64,000 nucleotides of DNA from assembly GCA_038030265.1 (NCBI GenBank), contig CM075943.1, positions 434,001 through 498,000 of the forward strand. Direction: 5' to 3'. Made by a program: the position numbers and the translations under genes. Positions 41,244 to 52,007 of this stretch are shown piece after piece. How positions within the stretch are numbered: the first letter of the stretch is position 1; each line of letters opens with the position of its first letter. The DNA comes from Corythucha ciliata. Its lineage: Eukaryota; Arthropoda; Insecta; Hemiptera; Tingidae. The notes beneath the pieces were generated by a model, which searched no databases, was not told the origin of the DNA, and worked only from the letters and a program-made list of their open reading frames with translations.

Positions 41244-42401
41244 ATGGAATCTACATGTTCCAGGTGCGATGAACCCACTCCGCCCGTAGATCAAATAACA
41301 TGCTCCCAATGTCATAGTGCCTATTGTGAAAATTGTTCCATAATCACTTTGGTTAATTATAAAAAATTAAATGCGGCGAGGAAGGCCTCCTTCAAGAATT
41401 ACTGCTGCAAAGATGAACAACCCGATTTGACAGCGGCCATTGCCGATATTTCACAAAAGCTTGGCCAGATAATAAAAAATCAAAATTCGGACCATGCAAC
41501 CCTAACTAAACATTTCAACAAAATTACAGAAATAGATGAAACCTTAAATAAATTATCACATAGGGTCTCAAATCTTGAAGGAGCCGCCTCAGCCACGCCA
41601 CTCACATGCACCATTCCCCAAACCCTCCCCCCAGCTGTCAAAACGGGAACATTGGTCCACGACGGGAAAACCTTTGTGACAGACCACTCGGGAAAGGTAA
41701 CTTTCGCCGAAAACACCAGCAACATCTCAACCTCCGACCCATTGACTCCACAGCACAATACCTCTGATCCTTTCCCGCATGGCAAACTTCCAAAATTCTT
41801 GGAGAAAGCTTTAAACCAAATTGATAAATTGCAAACCTACAACCTCGATTCTACTGTTAAATTTTTATTAGGGATTCAAGAAATCCATAAATTGTCCCCC
41901 CAAAATTTCCCCAACGCCATGTTGCATCTAGCGGTCCAACAAAATTCGGACTTTTTGAAACGTATAGTATTTAACACCCCTGAACCATCCTTCCAGTGTA
42001 TTCGTGACACCTTCTTTTCCGAAATTATAAATTTACAATCAAAAACCCAAATTCAATTAAATTACCTATTTGTCCCCCAAAAGCCCCAAGAACCCTTCCG
42101 TAATTTTGCCTCTCGTGTTCTCAATATAGCCCAAATTTTAAATACCCATTCGGATCAAGAGATAATAGGAATACGATCCACTCCAAAACTAATTATTTCC
42201 ACCTTCAAAGACCAACCAACTTTTCAGAATTAGAACTGTTCATACAAGCGGTCGAACAAATAGAATTAAACTACTCCCAAATTCATTTCAAAACAGAATA
42301 TCAAACCTCTTTTCGTCCCCGGCCTCGCCCATTAAATTTTAACTCTTCAAAACAATGGTTTTCCAGCCCTGATTCTAACACTGATCACCACCGCTTTAAT
42401 A
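41244..42401 (+). pseudogene. Gypsy-2 gag
   Basis: From ATG 41244, 329 aa read to a TAG at 42231-42233; a different frame then continues gag-like sequence (ELFIQAVEQIELNYSQIHF, SKQWFSSPDSNTDHH) to ~42400, so there is one frameshift. The N-terminus has a cysteine-rich segment (CSRC, CSQC, YCENC, YCC within the first ~55 residues) resembling a RING/PHD-type zinc fold rather than a CCHC knuckle. A coiled-coil-like stretch follows (~65-110), then a capsid-like region (~185-330: IDKLQTYNLDSTVKFL, FRNFASRVLNIAQIL). Cut by the I-like element. Confidence 0.7.
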
Positions 42402-42407
42402 CACTTA

Positions 42408-45400
42408 GTGGTCCTGAACACAGGTTCGCCCACCCTAGTGAATAATCCATACCAACACAATAAATCGGCAATCGACGTTACTATAACTTCACCGGACATA
42501 GCCAATGATTTTTCCTGGCAAGTTTTAGATGATCCTATGGGAAGCAACCATCGTCCTATTCAAATTGCAACGGGAGCCATTTGTTCTGGACAACCAATTA
42601 CACGCCGTTTAAGAAAATGGGATATTCATAAAGCAGACTGGGCGACATATAGGCAGTGGCGTAGGAACGTACTAATTTCGGGGGGGTACAAGGATTCAGT
42701 GACCCCCCCCCCCGACCAACGGGTCCTAAATTGTACAACCCTGCATAGAAAGGCAAATACCCTCCCCCACCCATAAATTCCACATAGGAGCAGACCCCTA
42801 CAAACTTTACTCAGCCTACCCCTTCTTTCCCACTTTCAGCTCCTCCGTCTTGCGCGAACAATTCATTATGGTCCTTAAAGTTCAGCAAGGTATGCGAAAT
42901 TGGCTGAACAATGGAATATTGAGAGCAAAAGGTACCCCGCATTAAGGGGGGTCAAAAGTCCCTTAACCAGGATTTTTTCGGAAGCAGGCGGTAATCATTT
43001 GGGACCAAAAAAGAACATTTTTACCGAAGCGCGTTTGTCCAAAATGGGGTTTCTTACCGAATAATTGTCAAAAACGTCGTTTTTTGGCCATTATTAATTA
43101 TTTATTTTTCCCGAAAACAGATTCACACGAATCTTGTTCCTACACAACTATAACTGCCATACATAGTAAATAAATTTACAATTAATGAATCATTTTCCTC
43201 CTTGATCAACGTTTTCGGGAAAAATAAATAATAAATAATGGCCAAAAACGATGTTTTTGACGATAATTCGTCAAAACGATAATTGTCGTGGGTAATTCGT
43301 CGTGGGTTTTCGGTAAGAAAACCCATTTTGGACAAACGCGCTTCGATAAAAATTTTATTTTTTGGTCCCAAATGATTATCGCCTGCTTCCGAAAAAATCC
43401 CGGTTAAGGGACTTTTGACCCCCCTTAATGCGGGGTACCCTTTCTCGAATATGATAATTATAATGTAGGGAGGTACTTAAATGAAAAAGAAAACAATAAT
43501 AATGTACGGTACTTCATTTGAAGGTATACAAAAAGACCCGAAATCGGGGGGGGTACAAATACATAGGGTGTACCCCCCAACAGAATTTGGGGGGGTTCAT
43601 TTGGCCCCTGTACCCCCCCGTTCCTACGCCACTGCATATAGGGAAGAGATGGAACGTCACGCAGCAACAGCGAGCAGTAAGGACAACCTGATAAGTTATG
43701 ACGAATTTCTCCACCTTATGAATGAAGCTGGCGAGAAATCTATTCCGAAATATGCATACCGGGTGAAAAGTAGACCGGGAAAAATGTGGTGGAACGCGCA
43801 ATGCAGTCAAGCCATGAAAGACCGGAAAAATGCATTCGTAGCATACCAGCGAAATTGCTCATATCAGGCCTATTGCGATTATAAAAAGTCAGAAGCGAAA
43901 GCGAAAAGGATCATCCGGGAGAGTAAGCGGTCAACGTGGAAAACCTTCTGTCAAAGCTTAAACCGGCATTCCAATGTCACTTATGTTTGGCGAACACTGA
44001 AAAGGCTGAGCAATAAATCCGATCACCCCTTGAGCTCCAACGCGACTGCTATGTCAACGGACGAATGCATGAATGAGTTTCTTCAAAAGCTATGCCCCCC
44101 TTACGTCCCCGTCTCCGTTTTAGACAACGCAGGCAGTGACATTATTTTGAAGTCAGACCAACACTTCCTACTCAGCGAGTTTACACTCGAAGAATTGAAC
44201 CTAGCCCTAAAGCACAACGCGAACACTGCCCCTGGACTGGATAATATCCACTATCCAATGTTAACCAACCTACCATTAGTGGCACAGAAAATCCTTCTCA
44301 GAATATTCAATAATATATGGGCTAAGGGCGAATATCCTCAGAGTTGGAAAGAGTATTTAGTCGTTCCAATCCTAAAGAGAGGGAAGAGACAAGACGACTA
44401 TCTCTCGTACCGTCCCATCTCGATGTCATCATGTACTCTCAACACTTTCGAGAGGATGGTAAAAAACAGACTAGAATGGCACCTCGAGTTTCATAATCTA
44501 CTGCCCAAAACACAGTTTGGTTTTCGCAAAGGAAGAAGCGTATACGACTGCCACACTAGCCTAATCAGTGACATTGAGGTAGCGTTCACGACAAACGAAG
44601 TGTTACTTGGACTTTTCTTAGACATTGAGGGGGCGTACGACAACGTCCAATTACACGTATTGGAAAACAAAATGTCAGAATTAGGGCTTCCACCAGGTTT
44701 CTCCCACAGAATCATACGTCTTCTTTCCAACAGACAAATTTTTGTACATCATAACGACAAACTCTTCGGCCCTCGCACAGCCGCCCTCGGACTGCCTCAA
44801 GGAGGAATTTTGAGCTCCCTATTGTACGCCATATATGTAGCCGATCTTGAAAACAAGATACGTCCTACATGTGACCTCATACAATTTGCCGATGATATAT
44901 GTGTGTACAGTAAACAAAAAACAATAGAGACGTGTATCGAGAGATTATCTGAAGCACTCGACATTATTAATCGATGGACGTTAACAAACGGGCTTTTAGT
45001 CTCTCGAGAGAAATCAGTTGTCTGCCCATTCACGCGGAAGAGAAATCTCCAATTTGGCAATGAGTTGAGCATCGGAGGTTGTCTGCTCTCATATAAGGAA
45101 GAAGTAAAGTTTCTTGGGCTCTACCTGGATTCCAAATTGAAATGGAAGACCCACCTTGATTGCATAACCAAGAAAGCCGAGAGGTACATGAACGTCCTTA
45201 GAATTGTAGCTCACAACAAGTGGAGTGCAGACCCGAAAACAAGCCTGACCTTTTATCGTGCAACAGTACGATCTATCATAGACTTCGGATCGCTCTTTCA
45301 CGGTAGTGGCAACAAGGAAAGACTGAAATTAATCGACCGAATTCAGCTCTCCGCCCTCCGAATATGCCTAGGTTATTTAAAGAGCACACCAACTGATGTC

Positions 45401-46615
45401 ATGCAGGTCGAAGCTGCGGAAATGCCCCTAAGTCTAAGAAGGCGTACTCTCACTGATAGATACGTTACGAATGTGGTATCATATAAACCCTACATAGCAG
45501 GAAAATTGTCGCAGTTAGTTAGAATGGTCACCAACTATGCTTATTGGCGCAGCAAACCTCAACCCCTAGTTGTCGAAAGCTTTCTAGCCATCGCAGAATA
45601 CAGCACGACTGTGTATACATACCACACTTTCCCCATTTACGGGAACAATTTTAGCACGTTAATCAAGGAAATAAACACAGCCATTTTTCCAGACTATAGT
45701 GAAACCTTGCCAAGTGCTGTTAATCTGTATTTCAGGAACGACGTTCAAAACTTAATCCCCAACCACTCCCTAATATATACAGACGCCGCCAAAAACGAGA
45801 AACATGTAGGGGCCGCGGTGTATGACCCATTAAACAACGTAACTAAGCAGTTCAAACTACATCAGTTCATGTCAAGTGCTTCTGCAGAAATAGTTGCGGT
45901 AATTGAGGCTGTTAAATATGTACAGTCCCTCCCCGCAGGAAAATACGCAGTTTTGACTGACTCTAAGAGCTTGTTAGATGGCGTGAATAAACGGTACGAA
46001 GCACACACATGTTATCTTCTCTTGGACCTGAAGGCTTGTATCATAAGTAGTAAACCATCCCACGTAATCACTCTAGCGTGGGTGAAGGGTCATGTAGGCA
46101 TCACCGGAAATGAAATCGCAGACAAAATGGCCAAAAGAGCTTCAGATCAGGGGACAATCGCCCCCTATAGAACACCCTCCTCCGATTACAAGGAAAGATT
46201 ACAAAAAGCCGTTCTCGAAACTTGGAACACCCAATATAATCAATCAGATAAAGGGACCTTTTTCAAATCGATTATGACTCGAGTAGGCAATCCCCCCTGG
46301 TTCTTCTCGGCTTCACCAGGTACCAAAAAGATAAAAATTATGTGCAGATTACGTTCAGGACATGTGCCTTGCAGAGCTTACCTGGCAAGAATAGGCAAAA
46401 AACCGTCAGAACTTTGTCCAGTGTGCCAAGAAAAAGATGATATGTCACATGCCCTACTCACATGCGCCAAATACATGGAGCAAAGAGAGATGTTGCTGAA
46501 CGAACTTTACCATGTTCTAGAATCGCCTTTTGATTACGGCACCATTTTGGCCAATGTTGATCATACAACTAAATATGTCACTAAATTCATAAAGGATTCG
46601 AAAATCAAAGTATGA
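42408..46615 (+). pseudogene. I-like ORF2: endonuclease end, RT, RNase H
   Basis: Endonuclease end: VTITSPDIANDF, then SNHRPIQIA. After the MITE: KMWWNAQCSQAMKDRK, RT with NTAPGLDNIHYPML, YRPISMSSC, FGFRKGRSVYDC, FLDIEGAYDNV, LGLPQGGILSSLL and catalytic FADDICVYS. RNase H: IYTDAAKNEKHVGAAVYD, SASAEIVAVIEAV, VLTDSKSLLDG and WVKGHVGITGNEIADKMA. A C-terminal CPVCQEKDDMSHALLTC zinc motif precedes the stop at 46615. From 43640 to the stop there are about 990 uninterrupted codons. Taking the MITE plus one 8-bp duplication (989 nt) out of account leaves both halves in one frame (DWATYR/EEMERH), so the only real defects are the MITE and the lost 5' end. Confidence 0.9.
42654..43634 (-). mobile_element. 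hAT-type foldback MITE, copy 2
   Basis: 981 bp with the same ends as copy 1 (CAGTGGCGTAGGAACG), inverted relative to it, with 8-bp duplication CATATAGG at 42646-42653 and 43635-43642. Foldback arms lie at ~42929-43120 and ~43214-43442. It carries ~45 extra bp (about 43267-43312) with a GTCGTGGGT..TCGTCGTGGG direct repeat missing in copy 1. Confidence 0.92.
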
Positions 46616-46838
46616 AACAAAATAAATAAGCTACAAATTGTGACGAGACACAATAACCCAATAATAAAAACGAACACGTATTACACATATTTATAATGGT
46701 TAGATAAAACAGTAAACACTAAACAGTCCAAGTAACAAATTATAATAAATAATGTATAACAATAAAATAGCACTATAAACAGTAAATGAAAGTAATATAA
46801 AACAATAGTTTGTGGCTGTATGGCTAATAGCCAATGCC

Positions 46839-46866
<28 letters not shown>

Positions 46867-46869
<3 letters not shown>

Positions 46870-46940
46870 CTTAACCCCCCAACAAATATCGTGGCGTCTC
46901 CAAAAACCGCCACTCTTTCCCATTCAAGTGTCAAAACCCT

Positions 46941-46942
<2 letters not shown>
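46867..46942. other. 76-bp orphan between two opposing LINE tails
   Basis: Lies between A(28) and T(50). In one frame it is open (VLNPPTNIVASPKTATLS), so it may be a leftover of gypsy-2 between gag and pol, but this cannot be shown. Confidence 0.35.
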
Positions 46943-46993
<51 letters not shown>

Positions 46994-47129
46994 AAACAAC
47001 ACCCACGGGTAGGAGGGTTGCCCCCCCGGCACGGAATCCTAGGTGGATTATTGTGCCCCCCCTGGGTCTGTGGATCTAGTCCAGGATCCCCTTCCCTCTG
47101 ACAAGGTTTAGGAGGTCCTCGGCTAGAGT

Positions 47130-48311
47130 TTAGCCGGTCGGAGTACCCTCGAGTTGGTCGGCCCCGAAGATGCTAAGCCGGCGGCCCGCGAGCGCCTCAC
47201 ATTCGAACACGATGTGATGGGCGGTCTCGTCTTCTTCCCCACACAGTCTGCACACCGGGGACTCTGTGGTTACCCCGATGCGGTGTAGATGATAACGGAG
47301 CTGGCAGAATCCTGTGATAAGGCCTACCACCGTTCTAAGGTCTCTCCGGCTAAGTCGGAGCAGTTTGCTCGTAAGCCTCCTGCACGGTCCTTCGACCATG
47401 CGCTTACTCTGCTGATGTCCCTCCAGTCTCTGCCAGCGAATAGCCGCCTGGGCATTCACCCACTTAGCTATCGCCATCCTGAAGGTCGATGGCGGGACGC
47501 CGAGCGCCGGCTCCGGGCCAGTGAAGTCTCCATTCGAGCCCTCCCTGGCCAAGGAGTCCGCCTGCTCGTTCCCGTAGATACCCTTGTGTCCCGGTACCCA
47601 TTCAAGGCCTACCTTGTTATCCTGGGCCAGCAGACTAAGGCTTTGGCGGCAGTCCCATACAAGCCCGGAGCTCACTATCGGAGCCGTTAGTGCCTTAATG
47701 ACAGCCTGGCTATCCGTGAGGATACGTATATGGGCATTTTGCACGTCCCTACGTATATTCTCAGCAGCACAGGCCTTGATTGCGTAGACTTCGGCTTGGA
47801 ATACCGAGGTGTACACCCCCAGAGGTGTAGACAGCCTCCATTCGGGTTCCACCCCGTACACCCCCGCACCAGTCCCGTTATTCGTTTTAGAGCCGTCTGT
47901 AAACCACAATCGCTCCTTGTGATTTCTTTTCACTGCCTGCCCCTCACCGTACCCAAGGCGGACGGAGAAGGGACAGCGTTCACCGAGGGTTTTGGGCATG
48001 ATGTCCGGCATCATGCCCAGCACTGGGTCCCGAACCGTGTCCAGGATCCCAGTGTGGGTCCTCCTAGAATTAAGGCCCCCACCCCTCCATAAACCACCCC
48101 ATTTATGCCTTAGGGCCGACATTGCCGCCGCCCCCTTGATGAAGATGTCTACGGGAGGGAGTCCCGTCAGTATCTCCATCGTTGCAGTAGGAGTGGAGTG
48201 CATAGCCCCAGTGACCATTAGGCACGCCAGTCTCTGAACACTAGTGAGGGTATTTCTGGCCCCCACTTGTTCCGCTTTGTGCCACCAGACCACTGAGCAG
48301 TATGTCAGTGC
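47130..48311 (-). pseudogene. LOA copy 2 ORF2 C-terminal part (RNase H)
   Basis: Same RNase H as at 8370-9536 (FTDGSKTN, FQAEVYAI, ILTDSQAVI, GNEQADSLA) with a few substitutions: HSTPTATM for HSTRTATM, QAV for QAA, KVGLEW for KVSLEW, GTPTG for GAPTG. A TAA replaces the GAA codon right after GTPTG (47132-47130), cutting the last ~18 residues. The part upstream is displaced to 51892-52007 by gypsy-3. Confidence 0.92.
48307..48311 (+). repeat. Gypsy-3 target duplication, left
   Basis: AGTGC, also at 51892-51896; present only once at the equivalent site of LOA copy 1 (near 3589-3593). Confidence 0.9.
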
Positions 48312-48429
48312 TGTAGTGTTTGATCACCATTAAACACGTGTTTAATTGTTTTGTTAAAAAAAAATAAAAAAAACAGTTTTACGTTTTCTGATTACTCGAA
48401 CATAATCGTTCTATTTCAAATACGTAACA
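48312..48429 (+). repeat. Gypsy-3 5' LTR
   Basis: 118 bp; contains the palindrome ACACGTGT. Near-identical to 51790-51891 apart from A-run length and the first 14 nt, which the 3' copy lacks. Confidence 0.9.
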
Positions 48430-48430
48430 T

Positions 48431-48444
48431 TGGCGCAGTAACGG
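48431..48444 (+). promoter_or_regulatory. Gypsy-3 primer binding site
   Basis: TGGCGCAGTAACGG, two nt after the LTR, shares TGGCGCAGT with the gypsy-2 site; probably a tRNA-Ser-type primer. Confidence 0.65.
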
Positions 48445-48445
48445 T

Positions 48446-50080
48446 ATGGATAACGTCGACCTTCCTTCGTTAATTGCAACGGCTGTGCGTGAAGCCTTGC
48501 TGGCACGATCCGAAGTTTTCGGCACGCACTCCACGACACCAGCTTCACCTTCAACCAGCTCCTCTACTCTTCAGCCCTTCGATGAAGAAAACGAGTCTTT
48601 CACATGTTACCTTCAGCGTCTTGACAATTTTCTTGACATGAAAGGCGTGGACAAATCCGATGAAACCGGTAACCGCAGGTGTGTACAATTGCTCATCAAT
48701 TCTTTACCGGCAAAACTTTACCAAGTTCTTTCTTCCCTCACGACACCTGAACTCCCTAAAGATAAAAGCTTCGAAGAACTTTGTAAGATTTTAAGTTCTC
48801 ATTTGTGTCCTTCCCCAAGTGAAATTTCTGAGCAGCATAAATTCGTCAGTCGTATTCAGGCAGAAGGAGAATCAATCGCTCACTATGTAGCTGATCTTAA
48901 ACGTCTCTCTGTTCATTGCAATTTCCAATGTGATAGCTGCAACCGGTCGACCCTTAACACTCATTTGCGCTCGCAATTCGTTAGAGGTCTTCGTGTAAAT
49001 TCAATTCGCGAACGTCTGTTACAAGAAAAAACTACAAAATTCGATCACTTGGTGACTCTTGCTCAATCTATTGAATTAAGTCAAACTGAAAGTAAAGAAA
49101 TTCAACACCAAATTCACTCCACTACACAACCAGAATCCGTGTATAAGGTTTCTCGAAAGTTCCATCAATCCAGCCGAGGCTCGCAGCTCCCCGCTCAAAA
49201 TAAAAATTGTCGCAATTGTGGGGGACCGTGGCCTCACAAAGGAAACTGCCCGGCTAAAGGGTTGCCATGCCATTCCTGTCAAAAACTAAATCACTTCGCA
49301 TCGGTATGCCTATCCAAACCTGTCAAGTACATCGAAAATTCACCGCCGTCTGAAAACAATCCGGCCTCTTCTGACTCCCCAGTATTTTCTCTGTCTGCTC
49401 CCATGTCTGGACTCCCTGTTGCAAAAGTCAAGGTAAACAATGACTATCTCAATTTTGTCGTCGACACCGGCTGTGGCGTGAACATTATAGATGCTGAGCA
49501 TTACGAATCCCTTCAAAATCGTCCTGGTGCATTGAATATCAGTGACGATATTCTTGTTTTCGGTAAAACTTTTCCTGATCACGATCGGGCCCTGCTCGCT
49601 GTTCTCGAAGCATTACAAACCAATGGTCTCACGCTTAACCAAAAGAAATGTTTGTTTAGAGTCCCCGAAATAGGCTTCTTTGGTCACGTTTTCTCAAAAG
49701 ATGGAATTCGCCCGGACCCTGCAAAAATCAAAGACTTTCTACAACTTGAAGCTCCAACTAATGCCAGTGAAGTTCGTTCTATCCTTGGTATGATAAACTA
49801 TTGTGGTCGTTTTATTCCTAATCTTGCTTCTTTGACTGAGCCATTACGTTTATTAACACGCAAAAACACAAAATTCCTTTGGGGTCCCACAGAAGCGTCT
49901 GCCCTGCAAGCTCTTAAGGGCGCTATTAGCAGCAATATTCAAAACTCTTATTTTGACATTAAAAAGACCACTAATCTAATTGTTGACGCTGGCCCCTCGG
50001 GTCTGGGGGCCATTCTTGCTCAACCCACGGAGAGAAGCAACAACGTTAACTTCGACTCAGTCCAGGTATTCTCAAATTGA
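48446..50080 (+). CDS. Gypsy-3 gag-protease fused to RT remnant
   Basis: 544 aa from ATG 48446, two bases after the primer site. Capsid-like region ~30-220 (FDEENESFTCYLQRLDNF, LCPSPSEISEQHKFVSR). Zinc motifs CRNCGGPWPHKGNC and CHSCQKLNHFASVC at ~254-285, retropepsin FVVDTGCGVNII at ~338. Twenty residues later the frame runs straight into NISDDILVFGKTF, the catalytic end of an RT, followed by the RT connection (GLTLNQKKCLF, FFGHVFSKDGI) and early RNase H (NLIVDAGPSGLGAILAQ). The RT fingers and most of the palm are gone, so it cannot polymerise, yet gag-protease is intact. It ends at a frameshift near 50050-50070. Confidence 0.88.
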   Translation: MDNVDLPSLIATAVREALLARSEVFGTHSTTPASPSTSSSTLQPFDEENESFTCYLQRLDNFLDMKGVDKSDETGNRRCVQLLINSLPAKLYQVLSSLTTPELPKDKSFEELCKILSSHLCPSPSEISEQHKFVSRIQAEGESIAHYVADLKRLSVHCNFQCDSCNRSTLNTHLRSQFVRGLRVNSIRERLLQEKTTKFDHLVTLAQSIELSQTESKEIQHQIHSTTQPESVYKVSRKFHQSSRGSQLPAQNKNCRNCGGPWPHKGNCPAKGLPCHSCQKLNHFASVCLSKPVKYIENSPPSENNPASSDSPVFSLSAPMSGLPVAKVKVNNDYLNFVVDTGCGVNIIDAEHYESLQNRPGALNISDDILVFGKTFPDHDRALLAVLEALQTNGLTLNQKKCLFRVPEIGFFGHVFSKDGIRPDPAKIKDFLQLEAPTNASEVRSILGMINYCGRFIPNLASLTEPLRLLTRKNTKFLWGPTEASALQALKGAISSNIQNSYFDIKKTTNLIVDAGPSGLGAILAQPTERSNNVNFDSVQVFSN

Positions 50081-51774
50081 AAAAGAAATGCTGGCAATAT
50101 TATGGGCCATTGAACACTTCAAGATTTACTTACAAGGCAGTCATTTTGTTGTACTTTCCGATCATAAGCCTCCTGAGCAGCACTAAACCCATATTATCTC
50201 CACGTCTCGAGAGGATGATTTTCAAACTACAGGGTTTCCAGTTCACTATTCAGCACACTCCTGGCACGACCAACCCTTCCGACTTTTTCTCACGTCATCC
50301 AAAATCCCGAGATGAATGCTTCCCAGCAGCTGAATCACACATTAACTGCATAACACAATTGACTCTCCCGAAGGCACTATCCAGAGGTAGTGTAGTTGAA
50401 GCAACTAATCGAGATGACACATTGCAGAAAGTCATAACAGCTCTTCAAACCGATTTATGGAGAAATTCTGATGTTAATGACCTGTCTCTCATGCCATTTT
50501 ATAAAGTCAGGCACGAGTTAGCTGTCACTGAAGATGGTATCCTTCTTCGAGGGAATCGAATAATTATCCCAGATGAACTTCGGTCCGTTACCATAAAATT
50601 GGCTCACACGGGGCACCAAGGCATTGTGAAAACGAAAGAGCTCTTAAGGTCAAAAGTATGGTTCCCAAACATGGATAACACAGTTATCGATCTAATAAAA
50701 TCGTGCATTCCATGTTTGGCTGCACAAAATTCCACTCAGCCTGCTCCACTCCTTCCTTCTCAACTACCGCCAGCGCCCTGGCATACTGTCGCTGTAGATT
50801 TCGCAGGGCCATTTCCTAATGGAAGGTATCGGTAAGCACTTACCGACGAATATTCACGATTCCCAATGGTTGCTCTCCTTTCCAGTCTGACTACTGAAAA
50901 AGTTTTGTCTCAATTATCTGTATGGTTTTCAATTTTTGGTTTCCCGTCAGTCGTAAAAACTGACAACGGACCTCCTTTTAACTCCCGTCATTTTTCACAA
51001 AAGATCAGTGATTATGGCATACACCATCGGAAAATTACGCCATATTGGCCCCAAGCCAACGGAAATGTCGAACGCTTTATGAGAACCATAACAAAATACG
51101 TTAAATCCATGGCAGCGGAAGGAAAAACCTGGGACACATCCATTGACACCTTTTTGCTCATGTATAGATCAACTCCCCACTCGACCACTGGTGTAGCCCC
51201 GGCGGAAGCAATTTTCAAATATAATTTCAAGACAGTACTGCCGTCCATTGCGAATCCCAATTCTTCGGATAATCTCCTACGGACAAAAGATTGTGAATCA
51301 AAGAAAAAGATGAAGACCTATGCTGACGAACACCGCCATTCGAAGCCACCCTCGATTCCCACAGGAGACCGTGTTCTTCTTAAACAAACACGTCTCAACA
51401 AGACCACCACTTCTTTCGACCCTATACCCTTCACAGTGGACTCAGTTAAGGGAACGATGATAACTGCAAAAAGAAGCGACGGGAAAGTTACCCGCAACGT
51501 GTCACTTTTTAAAAAAATACCGGAAGTCAAAGCACCTGTTTTAGGATCGACGGATCAACCGACACCAGTTTTGGAATCGTTGGAACTGTTACCATCTGTC
51601 AATACGTCGACCTCAGTCCAGGACAACACAGAAAATAACTCGATTCATGAAACTAGTCAATCGCCATCAAGTTTCGCTGACACAAGAAACGAACAAGTTC
51701 AAGACTTCCAAATACCTTCAAGACCGTTGAGAAACAGAAGACCTCCAAGGTGGTTGGATGACTACGTCCTCTAG
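50055..51774 (+). pseudogene. Gypsy-3 RNase H end and integrase
   Basis: RNase H part YSQIEKEMLAILWAIEHFK, HFVVLSDHKP (one frame), then a shift near 50170 to LSPRLERMIFKLQGF and TTNPSDFFSRHP. Integrase: LAHTGHQGIVKTKELLRSKV, CIPCLAAQ (zinc part), PWHTVAVDFAGPFP (first Asp), an in-frame TAA at 50833-50835, DEYSRFPMVALLSS, VVKTDNGPPFNS (second Asp), PYWPQANGNVERFM (Glu), and a C-terminal domain to the stop at 51774. All integrase catalytic residues are present apart from the single stop. The type is that of K02A2.6-like proteins of animals. Confidence 0.87.
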
Positions 51775-51788
51775 AAGAAGGGAGAGAT

Positions 51789-51891
51789 TACCATTAAACA
51801 CGTGTTTAATTGTTTTGTTAAAAAAAATAAAAAAACAGTTTTACGTTTTCTGATTACTCGAACATAATCGTTCTATTTCAAATACGTAACA
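51789..51891 (+). repeat. Gypsy-3 3' LTR (5'-shortened)
   Basis: Matches the 5' LTR from ACCATTAAACACGTG onward; the first ~14 nt of the LTR are missing directly after the polypurine tract. Followed by TSD AGTGC. Confidence 0.85.
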
Positions 51892-52007
51892 AGTGCGGGT
51901 CTGACTATCGCCGTATATAGCCATAAGACCATTTGCGGCCTCAGTCCCCACGTTTTGCCGCAGGCACTTTTCGTCCTCATAAGCAGCATTTTGCCCCTGT
52001 CGGCAAC
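51892..52007 (-). pseudogene. LOA copy 2, RT C-terminal piece
   Basis: 116 bp nearly identical to the complement of copy 1 around 3478-3593 (region after the RT thumb). It resumes the ORF2 cut at 48311. Confidence 0.9.

Larger units (their letters stand above)
42402..46866 (+). mobile_element. I-like LINE with RNase H, 5' truncated
   Basis: Begins inside an endonuclease domain at ~42402 and ends in 28 A at 46839-46866. It contains a hAT-type MITE (42654-43634). The encoded RT and RNase H are intact. It differs strongly from the LOA copies in composition and motifs. No target duplication was found, so the left junction is approximate. Confidence 0.85.
48312..51891 (+). mobile_element. Gypsy-3: internally deleted Ty3/gypsy element
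   Basis: 5' LTR 48312-48429 (118 bp, TGTAGTG...GTAACA), 3' LTR to 51891, duplication AGTGC. The primer site TGGCGCAGTAACGG follows the 5' LTR at 48431. Gag-protease is joined in frame to the end of the RT by deletion of most of the RT palm. Later frames encode RNase H and integrase with two shifts and one stop. A purine-rich tract (GAAGAAGGGAGAGA, 51776-51789) precedes the 3' LTR. Confidence 0.92.
46943..52007 (-). mobile_element. LOA/I-group element copy 2, 5' truncated, split by gypsy-3
   Basis: Minus-strand copy whose 3' tail is T(50) at 46943-46992 on the given strand. It is nearly identical to copy 1 positions 3481-3647 plus 8370-9642 and lacks the R1 insertion. It is broken at 48311/51892 by gypsy-3 with duplication AGTGC. 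The 5' truncation is at 52007, where similarity to copy 1 stops after GTCGGCAAC. Confidence 0.93.

Noticed and set aside
43481..43640. First ~50 codons of the 1044-aa frame at 43481
   Set aside because: They read through MITE sequence; the true ORF2 coding resumes at ~43635.
46820..47101. Frames running through the A and T tracts
   Set aside because: Poly-Lys and poly-Phe caused by LINE tails.
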